A stretch of DNA of 64,000 nt from the NCBI GenBank assembly GCA_900618425.1, contig UZAN01039811.1:47265-111264 (forward strand). The letters are read 5' to 3'. Within the stretch, counting starts at the first letter, position 1, and each line of letters begins with the position of its first letter. Below, in pieces: positions 34,661-46,500 of the stretch. The notes below the pieces were generated by a model. That model made no database searches, was not told the DNA's origin, and saw only the letters and a list, made by a program, of their open reading frames with translations. Position numbers and translations under genes: made by a program. This DNA comes from Echinostoma caproni. Taxonomy: Eukaryota; Platyhelminthes; Trematoda; Plagiorchiida; Echinostomatidae.

Positions 34661-36345
34661 GACATGAAGCAGATCAAATTTCGTAGCACTTCCGTCGATA
34701 AAGTAAAATTTGCAAACCAGCAGGGAAAAATTTCATGCATCTGACCCGGGAGTTTTGTCGCATGCAGAGCAAAAACGCACGTGAGTGGAAAAGCTGGAAA
34801 GCACTTCACGGCTGTTTTGATATCATACAAATCGCATAAGCAGTGCGTCAGACCATTGACTCAACTACGCCTATATTCCGGGACCTCGTGGGTCAAATGT
34901 AAGTATCTCAGTTGGGCCAATCAACCTAAGACAAAAAGAAACAATGTATTGATCTGTAGAAATTATATTCATTACACAAACAGGGGCAGTATTCCATATC
35001 CCGTTTGAATCAAAGTTGGTGAAGAACATCTGAAACCCTTCGTTATTTACTCTAAAATATTGTGGGCTTAGCCAACTACTAAATCTACTGAATAATAAAA
35101 AAATATGATTTATTTCAAAAATTGACAGTCTTATTCATAAGTACGATCAAATTTTATTCAGTTGTTATTTCATACTAGACAATTTAAGGCCTTCTAGTGT
35201 TCGTCTTGCATTTACAGCAAACCAATACAGGGTAAAACGTTAGTGATGGTTTAATTGTAGTTATTGCAAATGTCAGACCGAGGATCCATGTGTTTTCATA
35301 TGGGCACTAGCTCTGATTTCGCTGTAGTTGTTCAGTTTTTAGAGTGTTACACGATAAACAGGACGGAATGCAACGAGAAACGCAACAGTAACACTGTTCT
35401 TAATGGAATTAAGACAAAAGTATTTGTTTTCTTTAAACCGGGGCAACTGAGGCTCATAATTTACATCTTACTTCTGAAATATTCTTTTGGACCACACGTT
35501 TCAATAATTTTAAACATTACAATCTAGTGATGGACTGGCAAAGCAAAGCTCAAGATTGGATGATTTTCCATTCTTCAGTTGCCAGTATGACATTCTCTAT
35601 TTGGGAAGAAACTGTTTTTCAACCGATTGGTTAAAATTGCAGTTACCGGCACATGCTTTTGTATCAAATCAAATAATAATTATCAAACCCTGTCTGGAGG
35701 AAGCGTTAATCATTAAAAAAGATAGAAAACGCTTCAGTTATTTTAGTTTGTTAAATAAAGATATATATTGTAGTCAAAACACCCTAATCGATAATTCACA
35801 AGCTGTGGACTGTAATAACAACCAAATAAGATTGCGTAGGTTGTATGTGAATGCTGTTTTCCGAATTCCACAGTCAAATGTGATATTTCATGCGTTTACC
35901 CACGCACATACAAGATTCAGTTACAGAATCAAAATGCTCGTTGCATACTTTACAACAACTATCTAATAGGAACCCGCGCTCACTAAAACGGTGAAGTCAC
36001 TTTTTGCCCGCCCCAAAACAAAAGCTAATCGAGACGTACAACCATTCTTGATGTAGGTTTTCATTTGAGAGTGGGAGGAGAACTAAACAATATAGTGTAC
36101 ACACATGCTAATTGAAACAGTGCTCTTCTGACAACAGGCGGATCATTTCTGTGTTCTTTGTCCAAATATATGGTTAGTTTCTTTGAGCGCAACTGCTGGT
36201 CTTTATGCTGTCGCTTTAGCTAATGCAATCATGTTGGTTTAACGTGTACCATATTTGAATCTACTCAACTTCCTGTTCAAGAACTACGATAGGTCTTACA
36301 GGTAGTATGATAAGTTGTTTCGTGATTCTTTCCTATTCTGTTCAT

Positions 36346-36359
36346 CAGTCCTAAATAAT
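36346..36359 (+). repeat. target-site duplication, left (imperfect)
   Basis: CAGTCCTAAATAAT, matching CAGTCTTAACTAAT at 37165-37178 in 12 of 14 positions. Confidence 0.55.
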
Positions 36360-37164
36360 TCTATTTCGCCTGTTCACCGAGTTTGGCAATTTGTTTGCAA
36401 ACGTTTCATCACCAGCCGAATTGACATCATCAGTGCTTGTGAAGTGGCCACTTCACAAACTGGATCCGAAATCTCTCCAATCGCGTGATCACACAGGTTG
36501 AAAAACGAATCCTCATTAAAGGACTTAATTTCAACGTCAGAATTGTAACAAACAAGGAATACTTGGTGGAACTGGAACAAACTCTCAAATCGTTCACGAT
36601 AACTGAGGATGCGAAACAAACCATCCAAAAAACAATCGTCCCAGCTCTGATGCGAAAAGGAAAAACAAACGTGCAATCAAAACGAGGTCAAAGCACTCGA
36701 AACACTGAAGATGGACAAAAAATATCGTCATTCTCCTAGCAGATAAGGGACGAATTACTGTGGTCATGGACAAAACTGACTACATTCAAAAAGCCAAAGA
36801 ACTATTCCAAGACACAAACACCTAACGCAGGATCGACATGGACCCTACCGCAAAACTGGAAAACAAAAGCAACACCACAATAAAACAACTGTAGGAACTA
36901 TATCAAATAACCAAAGAGAATGAGAGCAAAATCTCGGTTATCTCACAGTTTTATGGACTGCCTAAGGTACAGAAGGAAGGAATTCCTTTGAGACCGATTG
37001 TCTCTCTTCCAGGAACAGCTACTAAAAGGCCACTTCACAAGCACTGATGATGTCACCTCGGCTAGTGATTAAACGTTTCCAAGCAAATTGCCAAACTCGG
37101 CGAACAGGCGAAATAGAATTCAGTTCACCCGAGCTACGAAAACCGATTTTCAATAATTTGTCAA
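36360..37164 (+). mobile_element. PLE with inverted terminal repeats and N-terminal coding part
   Basis: The left terminal repeat (36362-36450, inverted) and right terminal repeat (37028-37164, direct) are reverse complements. At 36437-36458 the left repeat meets the body in a perfect 22-bp palindrome centred on GGCC. Between the repeats, 36459-37027 encodes the N-terminal part of a Penelope-like protein: VEKRILIKGLNFNV, NIVILLADKGRITVVMDKTD, YIQKAKELFQDTNT, then QFYGLPKVQKEGIPLRPIVS. The sequence is cut off there by the right repeat. Two frameshifts and two stop codons are present. An imperfect 14-bp target-site duplication flanks the unit. Confidence 0.85.
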
Positions 37165-37178
37165 CAGTCTTAACTAAT
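37165..37178 (+). repeat. target-site duplication, right (imperfect)
   Basis: CAGTCTTAACTAAT, the partner of 36346-36359. Confidence 0.55.
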
Positions 37179-37189
37179 GGCGCTATTTT

Positions 37190-37320
37190 GTGTACCGGGT
37201 TTGATCCCCAGTTGGACCAATAGCTTCGCGCTGCCAATAAGACCCACCTGCTCCATGCTTTCTTGTCTTTAAATTCACGCTTAGTTTGCTCTGTTGGCGT
37301 CACAACCCGCTATATAATTG
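37190..37320 (+). mobile_element. tRNA-related SINE piece
   Basis: GGTTTGATCCC (37198-37208) is a box B-like motif and is followed by CTGCCAATAAGACCCA. The same tail pattern (CTGATAAGACCCAA) follows the box B-like site of the copy at 37795-37945. Box A is not recognisable, so the copy is 5' truncated. Confidence 0.38.
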
Positions 37321-37794
37321 AATCGAATCTGTTAGCCTGCCCCCTGGAAACTGCTTTGCTCTGGGACAACGAATTGAAACATCGATAGTCGAACTCAGGT
37401 GATTGGCCGGAACCGTCAGCCAATCACAATGGTTGACAGCAGTCCAATCAACCAATTAACTGATATATTCGTTCCCCTGTCCTTGCTCTTTCCTATAAAT
37501 AACCATGCTTTTCGCACGATAACTGAATTCCTACATGCTTCCAGCTGTGTTTTATTTCACAACCTGTGGAGTACCTATCTGGATGGAAACGTTACCAGAA
37601 GATCCTTTGAAAATCCGGTATTGACAAGATTCTGCAAGGTTTCAACAGAATCCTCCACTAGTCTTAGGTAATTAGTAGTCATCTTGGAGTTATTCCATCC
37701 GATTAAAAACCCGGGAGGCTAATGCTGAGTGAACGGAGTGCAATGCCCGCAACAAGCTCGCATGGATGGGTTGTACTATAACGTGTAAAACGAT

Positions 37795-37945
37795 TCAGCT
37801 GTCCCGTGATCGAATGGGTAGTTTTCTTGCGTTCTACCGGTGAGTTGACGAGTCAGATCCCTATTTGGGTCAGTGAATCTGCACTACTGATAAGACCCAA
37901 TAAGTTGGAAAAGCTGTGTAATGCTTAATTTTTCCTTAGCACGAC
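37795..37945 (+). mobile_element. tRNA-related SINE copy
   Basis: TGATCGAATGGGTAG (about 37808-37822) resembles box A and GAGTCAGATCCC (about 37849-37861) a decayed box B. The tail CTGATAAGACCCAA matches that at 37240. Internal promoter bases are mutated. Confidence 0.38.
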
Positions 37946-39835
37946 GTATTCCCCGGCATAGTTGACTTATCCTCTGTATCACTTAGATACAAGAGCATTT
38001 AATAAGAAATAACAGCTAGAAAGTTTGTTCTTCTGTATTCCGGTTCAACAAATCACGAATGCTTCAGTGGGGCTGAGAATAAGTGGGAAGACATAGTAAA
38101 TCACAGATAATAGATGGTAGTGAATTATTTGCATATTATTCAAATCTTATGGTGTATACAGATAAATAATGAACTCTCACCGTTCCCTAGTTCAGTTTCA
38201 AACACTGCTCATATATCTAATCAATAAAATTTAGAAAAGCTACATCATGAAGTTTTACGACGATGAATGATGACAAACTATCCTATCACTATATTTGGCG
38301 ATCTGCATTTCTTATTTATATGGTTTATCAGGCAGTCAATCACTCGTGACTACTTTTGCCTTTAGACATCGTTTTCTCACTCATTAACTGTGTTAATTTT
38401 CTTCTTGAGTACCTCGAAAAATGCTAGCGATTGATTTTACAACCGAAGGTGATATCATTGTTGCATACCGCATTGGCCCTCGGGAGTTGCTATTTCGTGG
38501 CTTCTAATCTTCTACTGCGGCAGTCAAAAATTTGTCTGCTCTCCAAGATAGAATATGGGTTGTTTTCTTAAGGCGAATGCTCTGTACATTAAGACAGCAA
38601 CTGAATTATTTAAAAAATACCAATTATTCAATTACTCCGGTGTCACCATCTGTCAAGGCTGTGCACTGATTTTATACAGTTTTCCCTAGCTTCTTGCCAT
38701 AGCAATGGAAGTATTTTTGTTTGACCTTATATTACTATGTATAAAAAATTACCTTAAGTATTTGTGGCACGTTCTACTGTCACTTGTTTACCTTTATGGA
38801 CAGTAAACGCTTTTTAACTGTAATAATGCTTGTATCAGAATTCCTCGCTGAGAAACTCTTCCGTCACATAGTTACAATACAAATCGCTCGTTCGTCTGAC
38901 TCAAAGTGTCCACTTAGCTCTTTTTCTCAAAATGAATGTTCCCTTGTAATGTTGAGCTTTTGACTACAACAACATCTATTTCGCAAATTACCCTGACCGT
39001 ATGCCATTAGCCAGTATTGGTTTGAAAATCCAGGCCGATCAGTCACTTAGTAAACCTGATTAGATGACTGTTCATCAGGTGCACCAAGACTGTGCATTAG
39101 CAAAAAGCAGTACCGTGCAACCTCCACTACGAACTCTGTTAATTTCTGCGGCAAACTGACTTACTCGTAGCTGATCGAATTTACACTGAAAACGGACGTG
39201 GGAAAAACGTTTGCTCGTTCCTTGTGGCAGTACTTTTAGTTAGTCAAAACTCCCTGCAAACCGTTGTTTGCAACGCATCCTTATTGCGATAGGAATTCCA
39301 CAAAGTACTATTGGTTGATCAAGTATTGTCGCTTAACCTTGCTTAAACAGTGATGCTTGTCATTTAACGAATTGATAGTTTAAGTAAAACAGCGGCAGGG
39401 CCAGGAAAAGATGACACCGTCGGAGCTAGATAGCCACACAGCAACACAACTAATTAAGAGGCAATTACCCTAGATTCTATGAAGTATAGATGAAACGCAA
39501 TAAGGCATGTATGGTTATGATGTTTTATTTCACCCTAGTGAATATTCCCGAAAATGCTCAACAATATCTTTTCGATTTGCATTCTCAGTCATTTGTTCTC
39601 GCCGATGCATATCGGCGATGCAACCAATTTGTGGAAAAATATGAATTATTTTAAACAGATAATTTTTTCGTAAAAGTTCCATAACTGATCTGCATATTGG
39701 GGCAGAAACTTGATGGATGTATCTCAGATTGAATGATAAAATGAATATAGTTTGTCTTCCTACAATAGAATAAACGCCTTTAAGAGGTGTGCTAATGGTT
39801 AGAGTCTTGGTGATATAGCACTTTGAGTTTCTTCA
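37946..39835. other. no supported gene
   Basis: No open frame of note on either strand over nearly 2 kb. Unique AT-rich sequence. Confidence 0.4.
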
Positions 39836-39873
39836 CAGTGATGGACAGCTGCTTTGTTGTTTGATTCAGTACC
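39836..39873 (-). ncRNA. degenerate hammerhead relic
   Basis: The minus strand reads GUACUGAAUC, then ACAAAGCAGCUGUCC and AUCACUG. The 3' part matches the GAAACAGCUGUCC signature of the ribozyme at 11001 with substitutions; the CUGANGA box is mostly deleted. Inactive. Confidence 0.35.
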
Positions 39874-39886
39874 ACACCCATTGGAG

Positions 39887-40280
39887 CTATATGTGATTTA
39901 GTAGCCCAACTACCGAAGCCAGTGCTTCCAGTTCCCGGAACAGAAAATGATTCCCCCTGACCACAACATTCATCTCTGTCAACGTTCGTCGTGTTATGAA
40001 AAGCAATAAAAAAACTGGACTTCGAGCGATAGGGGTTTCATTCTTTCCACCCAAGTGAAGTATAACGACGTCAGCATGATACCTGCTTGCTAAATGCTTG
40101 CCAATCAGCCTCAAATAATTTCAAGCAAACGGTTACACTTTTCAACACAGCATTGGCATCGGGTTTAGAAAGATTCAAACTTAAATTATTAAAGAGCAAC
40201 TCTAACCCGCTGCCAGTGAGGTACGTGTGAACTCCATTAAATTTGTTTCTACGCTGAAATGAAACAAGACCACTGACCAC
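39887..40280 (-). pseudogene. decayed ORF with esterase-like motif
   Basis: Two overlapping minus-strand frames continue each other through one frameshift near 40100: SFQRRNKFNGVHTYLTGSGL, PDANAVLKSVTVCLKLFEAD, then LIGKHLASRYHADVVILHLG and GKNETPIARS. HADVVILHLGGKN resembles the GxND-containing block of SGNH-type esterases. Such esterases occur in ORF1 of CR1-like retrotransposons and as cellular enzymes. The usual D of GxND is preserved only as N after K. The assignment is inference. Confidence 0.3.
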
Positions 40281-41959
40281 TGAAACTTGATGAGAATGTG
40301 GGAACTCAATGAGATGAAAACTGATTCAAAAGGTGTGATTTCAAATCACGCAAACATTACGTTTTGGCTCACCAAATCTCCCACATTCGTCGGCAAGTCC
40401 GAACGACTTTTGGCTTCCATATGACTGAAAATTCAAGGGCAAAAATCCATTAAGCTCTTATACAAATTCAGTGACCTAGCCACCAAATATAGAGCATTTA
40501 CATACTTCAAAACGAAAAGTATAAGTTATCAGCAATTTTTTGTAAGACATACATATGGATAAAGTAAATATACTGCATCTACTTTTCAGCGCCGATGAGT
40601 CTTCGGTGTCTTTCATTAATGGGAAAGGTTTATCCATTCATACCTAATATTATGTTCGAGTCATGTGTATGCCAGATACGTTCCACATATAGATCACGAT
40701 GAAAGTAACAAGCCAACCGTTGACAGAGATGAATGGTTCTAAAGCAAGCAATATGGAGAATTTGCGACTGCGTTGTCGGAGTACACTTTTATTTCCTTTA
40801 AGCAGAACGCACTTGCATAGTCATTGATTGAGGCTCAGGTGATTGTAAAAAACGATAATTCTAGCAACTACACAGATTACTTTGGCACATTGATGACATT
40901 TAAGCACAGATCCTTTTTTATCACTAACCTTTGGGGCAGTTCTTTAAGGATGATGCGAGTCGCTCTTTGACATCAAAAGACAAACGAAATAACAATGTCA
41001 CAACCCCAGTTTAATTGTCTCACATGGATGTCTTCCACCGGGATTGGAACATTTTGCCAGAACTATTTTCCACCCGGACTAAAAATCAAACAACAAACCT
41101 GAATACACCGGAGAAAATGTTGCGTTTTTTCTGCTATCTTATTCACGCCTTGTGATTGATGATAGGGGTATTGTGACTTGATTTATAATTGTCTTTTAGT
41201 AAAAAACTGGGAAGCAGAAATCCACAGAAGAAATAAGTTCCAGACGGAGCAATCTCAGTGACGGCGGGTGACTTTTAGCAAAATAACTCACTTCCCTATA
41301 CCCATCTGAGTGAACGAATATTCGCCTACATTCGCTGATCACTTTGTAGTCTTTCGAGTCCGTATCATTTGGACTACATTCAGTTCGACGCTTCTGGGTT
41401 GAATTCTCCAGGATTAATTAGTTTGAGACCTTTCAATTCAATGATGAGTTGGAAAGCATGACTGGATATGCTTCAACTCAATCTCTGGATTTGTTGTGGT
41501 TTTCATTCTGCAACCAGAAAAATCTACGATTCTCTGGGTTTCAGTATCAACACGTGTGTTTCATACATGTAACCACCAGGCCACCTGTTTACCTGAAAAC
41601 AGCCGGCTTTCTAGTGAATTATACGAGCACGTCAGTCATTCAATTGTACCATAGGTTTCCAGTTTTGTCTTGCAAGGTTTCGTAAAAGTAAGTTCGAAAA
41701 ATCGTGAAAATGTTCTAACAACCAATGTTCCCCGAGGACGGAAATCCATAAATAGATACAACTTTTTCAGCAGAATTGTCAACCAGTATATTATGTAAAC
41801 CGCAAAAAAGTTGCAACTAGATTCGTATCTTTGATTGCTAATCCATAAAACCAGGCAGTTCCAGTACTCACAGTGAGCGTGATTGAGCGTTTTCATGAAA
41901 AGCAATGTTGATGTTTGTAACTAATGAACACATTTTAAGAATAATTCCAAATGATTTCT

Positions 41960-42012
41960 ATCAGTAATTTGTTTGCAAAAGGTTCCATCTTCAGCTGAGG
42001 TTGCATCTCCAG
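41960..42012 (+). repeat. decayed PLE terminal-repeat piece
   Basis: TAATTTGTTTGCAAAAGGTTCCATCTTCAGC... parallels the left terminal repeat at 36380 (CAATTTGTTTGCAAACGTTTCATCACCAGCC...) with about 70% identity by eye, in the same orientation. A PLE reverse transcriptase remnant lies downstream on the same strand. Confidence 0.5.
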
Positions 42013-42225
42013 TGTTTTTGGAATGTCTATGTTCATTTTTTGTTTAATTATAAGGTTCCTCTTCGGTGATATTTTACGTCTCCACCGTAGTGTGATTTTA
42101 AAGCAGGTGGCAGTAATTTCAGCAACTAATGACAGGTCATCCTTATTGGATCGCAGGTGACTGGTCAGCTCTGTTATTAAATAGCAATCGATAGTGTTTT
42201 TTCGATCTGTCTTTTTATCTTATGT

Positions 42226-42885
42226 TTACCTTGGAAAATAGATTCGGCAGAACAGTATTCGTCCCGTTTTGTTACGGTGATTTGTGTTCCTCCTGCTCGG
42301 GGTTGAATAGACAAAGAATATATAGACATAATATCTTTTCCTATTGTTCTTAATCCAGTTCGGCACTGAACTAACACCCATCTTGATTAGTGTCCTTAGA
42401 TTCGTTGTCGAGTCAATACGTGATTCTTTTGTTTCTTTATTCGGTTTTAAAGTTCCATCGATATGATCACGTGATCCAGTTTGATGTGACGGTTCCTTGT
42501 AATGATCGAACAATGCTGAGCCTCGAAAAATGCTCTGGCGTGTTTTGACCAGGTTTGGTCAATGATCTTCACTGGTTCAAAGTTAAATTTATGTTCTTGG
42601 TCTGTGTGGAGGTAACTAAGTGAGAGGGGGTTATGCATCCTGACTACCTGATACGGATATTCTTCCTGTTGGTCCGTTTTATTATTTCTGGTTGTCTTTG
42701 CCGTTTGTTCTGTAGAAAACATTGCTTTTATCTCTCCCAGAGTACCCGGCTTTGATTTTGAAAGGATTCCCTGAAGACGGGCGGTTAGCTTGTGGGTAAC
42801 TTGGATTCCCTATTGTCTCAGCAGTCATTTGGTTATTTATGAGATTTCTTTGGTGTATGGAATAGTTGCTCATGTCCTTAATCAT
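42226..42885 (-). pseudogene. unrecognised decayed coding stretch
   Basis: Three minus-strand frames overlap end to end (42682-42885, 42447-42722, 42226-42513), with hydrophilic, protein-like content such as NRPSSGNPFKIKAGYSGRD and RDHIDGTLKPNKETKESRID. This suggests one coding region broken by frameshifts. It sits between a PLE terminal-repeat piece and a PLE reverse transcriptase remnant on the opposite strand, so it may be another element inserted there. No family is recognised. Confidence 0.3.
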
Positions 42886-43144
42886 CCGTCTATTTTTTGT
42901 TTCTTTCTTTGGGCCAGAGTTTGTTTGGTTAAGCTACAGGCGAAGTCTTTGTGAGGGAAGACTCTAAGCAGATCTTTTCCTTATTTTCTTTTTGAGTTTG
43001 CCTGTACTACAGCCTGTTTGCATTCTTCCGAACATATTCCTGAGACGATATATATTACGACATCATAGGTTATTGCTTTGGAAGTTTAGGGTTTTATCCA
43101 TATGAGTTACTTGTTTTCTCCAGGATCTCCAACTGTATTCAAAA

Positions 43145-43520
43145 GGTTAATAAAAACATCTAACGCCGAACTGACAACAATCCCACAACAAAACAGAAGA
43201 GCAAAGTCAATAGCACATTGAAACGATTGTAAGAGTTCAGTTAAATAGCCAAAGAAGAGCAATGAAGCAGGAAAGCCAATGTTTGTTTTTCACGTTATTC
43301 CACTGAATGAAGAGAGTACACAAGCAGGGAGCTTCTCTCAGACCAATTAACTTCTTCTCATTAATGGTCGCACACAAGCTAGCAAAAGAATTACGTAAAT
43401 AACTGAAACTGTTCATCGTAAGACAGAAGCATTGCTTAAATAACCTGAAACAGTTCTTCTTCCAGCTCAAAGCTGTCAACACAGCAGAAAACTAAATCAT
43501 GGTATCATTTGGGCCAGCGC
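43145..43520 (+). pseudogene. Penelope-like reverse transcriptase N-terminal remnant
   Basis: Broken frames align with the segment at 36800-37020: TTIPQQNRRAKS, EFS.IAKEEQ, KANVCFSRYSTE, TQAGSFSQTN. They continue with AHKLAKELRK and FFFQLKAVNTAEN, followed by IMVSFGP in place of the usual DxVSFD. About one stop every 15 codons; an old copy. Confidence 0.6.
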
Positions 43521-46500
43521 ATATGAAGTCTCCAATCGTATAAAGTGAATTTCATTTTAATTTTTACTTTTTGATTTACTTGACTTCATGAGTGTCCCTA
43601 ATGCAGTCTCATAGTAGGCTTGTTGGTTGTGAATGAGTTTCTTGAAAAATGAATAATGAATACAGAGGGACGGAACACTCACTAGAAAGACAAATAAAAT
43701 GGGGCTTGACCACAAAAATAATCGATAGTGCCTGGGTTTATACATTGCTAAGAGTATCATGTGATTGTTCATACATGCCAGCCCAATCATACTTAATTCA
43801 TTGAGTCAGGTAACTGGAACGTCTGAAGAAAGACCCACAATCACAAATAGGAGTGTAACGATCGATTCACAATGTGTGGTTAGATTCAGCTCGATAAATG
43901 AGCATGAGAAAGAGTCGTGCGAAAGAAAACCCCTGAAAGAACAGTCTCATTGCATAAAACGAATAACTACATGTAAAATAAAACCAAAAGTGATTTGAGT
44001 TTTCCGCAGAGATACTGGTAATTATGTCAGCTTTACCGACTTGATGATATCATGAATCTATGGCTACTATGAAAATAGATATCCTGGTATTCAACAAGAA
44101 GCGAGACCAAATTGCCTCAATGATAACACTGAATATAATCCGATAATCACTTTACCTTCATTTATCATGATAACTGAGTTGATGGACAAAAAGATAAACA
44201 ATCAATACGTAAAATAGTTAGTGATGGTGGCATACGCCACAATTCGCCAAAAGTGAGCGGTATCTACAGCAGGTTCGTCAGACGATAATTGAAGCGCGCC
44301 GCATTTGTATGTCAATTATTTGTGCATTGTTTTTGGCAATGAGTAGTATGTTTGTTGAAAATCCCTACCTACCTGTTGATTGAAAGTTAAACAGTTGAAT
44401 TTTTGCTCCCACGAGGATTTTGAACAAATAAACTTTATCTGAGATAGCAAGTTATCAGAACGCTTACGATACTTCGAGAACTCACAAGATTAAAAGATGC
44501 CTCGTTTTATAAATAATTTGGACCGGCATAATAACCGAATGTTGTAACTTTTTTCAATGCAATTTTGTTTTTTCTGACGAATGTAGGACTTTTGGTGTCT
44601 GACCCCAAAATGTGAGTAAACATTTTGATGGATGATTTTACAAAGATTCCCGATCAGGGGATGACTTGGGATGCTTTATTCCCTATTCTGGTCATATATT
44701 CACAGAACCGATTGTGACAGTTGAAGAAATTTGAGCAAATATAAGGCCACTGTAAAAACAGTGACGGCACAATTCAAGATAAGCTACTTTCCACCGCCTA
44801 ATTCTTGGTGAAAATCGACCCATTCTTGCAGGTTGCACGAAGCATGTTTTAATAATTGTTTTTATCACTTATTTAGCTCATCCCCTGTAAAATTTGCATA
44901 CAATACAAGAGCACGTTTGGAGAGAAAATGCTTTTTCACTTCAAGATGCCATCCTCACTGCACTGGTCTCTATAGCTACAAATACAACAAAGGAAGTTCA
45001 AGCTTTATCGGATTTCTTCCTACGAACCATTAAATAAAATGACTGCTTTTAGTGATGAGTCAAAAACGTAACTCGCCAGCACATGGAACTAAATTTCCAA
45101 AAATAAGCCCCAAATTCCATGACGTAATCCAACTCAAAGCATTGAAGAGGATAGATAAAACACCAATCCTGTTTTGTTTTATAATATTGTTCTGTTGAAA
45201 AAATTCATCTGACTGAAAAGATCGCCGAGTTTTGAGGAATTCTCGAGGGAGTGCGCTTGCTTAGAAGTCCAGAAATGTGTTACGCTTACCTATTCAGAAA
45301 AGGAACGAGATGAGTTAAGACGCAACTCGGGATTTTCAACCGCAAGTAGCTGTTCTGTGCTAACGTTTTCAGACTAGGAAGATACGTATTGCTGGATGGC
45401 AACTAGTAGCTAGTCAGAATGAGCGGATTAGCATTTAGCGTTATTTTTGTGAGCCTGAATGGTTGTATTTCAGTTAAAATGTACACTGGTCCTCACACCG
45501 AAGAAAGTACCTTTTAATAATGTCCTCGAATGATAGGGAATAGGAAGTAAACTGATAATAGTCTGAAATGCAGCTTGGCTTTCGTTCGTCTCACAGCCCC
45601 TTTAATCTTGGTGGGTTCTTGTGTAATTAACCAGTCTCATCTCTCGGGCTAAGGTCCATCTGTCCAGTACTAGGTTCTTGTTGTTATGAGTTTCATCCTT
45701 TTTACTTTTAATCACTTATTGATGTGCACCTAAAAGTATGTTTTCTAAAAGAGATCACGCAATCTCCTGGACTCCATCAATGAATTCAGAATAGTTTGCA
45801 ATACAATAATGTTGACATCAACTTTCGGGAGTTACGAGAACTGACTGTCAGCGAATAATGTCTATTGGGGGATTTTGCGAATCACTTTACCTTTAGACCT
45901 CCGAAATCCTCTGTATGGTCGAGGTTGATTGTCTCGGGTTGTGGCTGGTCACTCCTGCTTTGCACCTTGTGACACACTCCTATATGACAAAGCGCCTCGA
46001 ACAGCCTCGGCTGAGGGAGCTCTATTACCTGTCTTCCATTCGGTGGTCTCAAGCAATGCTTAGAAAATCAACTGTTTTACTACAAAATTGTGCTCATCGC
46101 GAACAAGATCAAAGACGCTTATCAAGCAGCATGTAGTTTCCGTTACCTATGAATACTAGCCTCGGATCCTTGCAGTGTCTTATAGTATCCAGGATTGATT
46201 GCCGTGCGTTTATTCATCACCTCAACAAATACACACTTTCAGCGTCCTCGCACGTATTTTTCATGCAAGCACACACATCAATATTAGTTTTATTGTTGAT
46301 GAGCCGCAACGTGCTTTACAGGATACGGTTGACAGGAAAAAAGCGCCGGGGCTTGCTCATCATACATGAATATTGTCATTAAGTCATAAGGGTGAATGTA
46401 TTTATTGAGTTTAGTTAGATCAATTGTACCATGCGGCTGTCAGTATGATTAGCCTTCTGAATGATAAATGTTGTAATAGGTGTCTAAATGCATCCAACAG

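Noticed and set aside
34522..34830. 102-codon minus-strand frame
   Set aside because: Generated by the GAGT tetranucleotide repeat.
35556..35966. 136-codon plus-strand frame
   Set aside because: AT-rich, no domain or start context, overlaps nothing informative; may be chance.
36360..36450. CTGANGA...GAAA motif in the PLE terminal repeats (also at 28484, 37028, 57262) as a hammerhead ribozyme
   Set aside because: The core words are present in most copies, but no strand of helix I or helix III pairs correctly and no UH cleavage site is placed, unlike the ribozyme at 11001.
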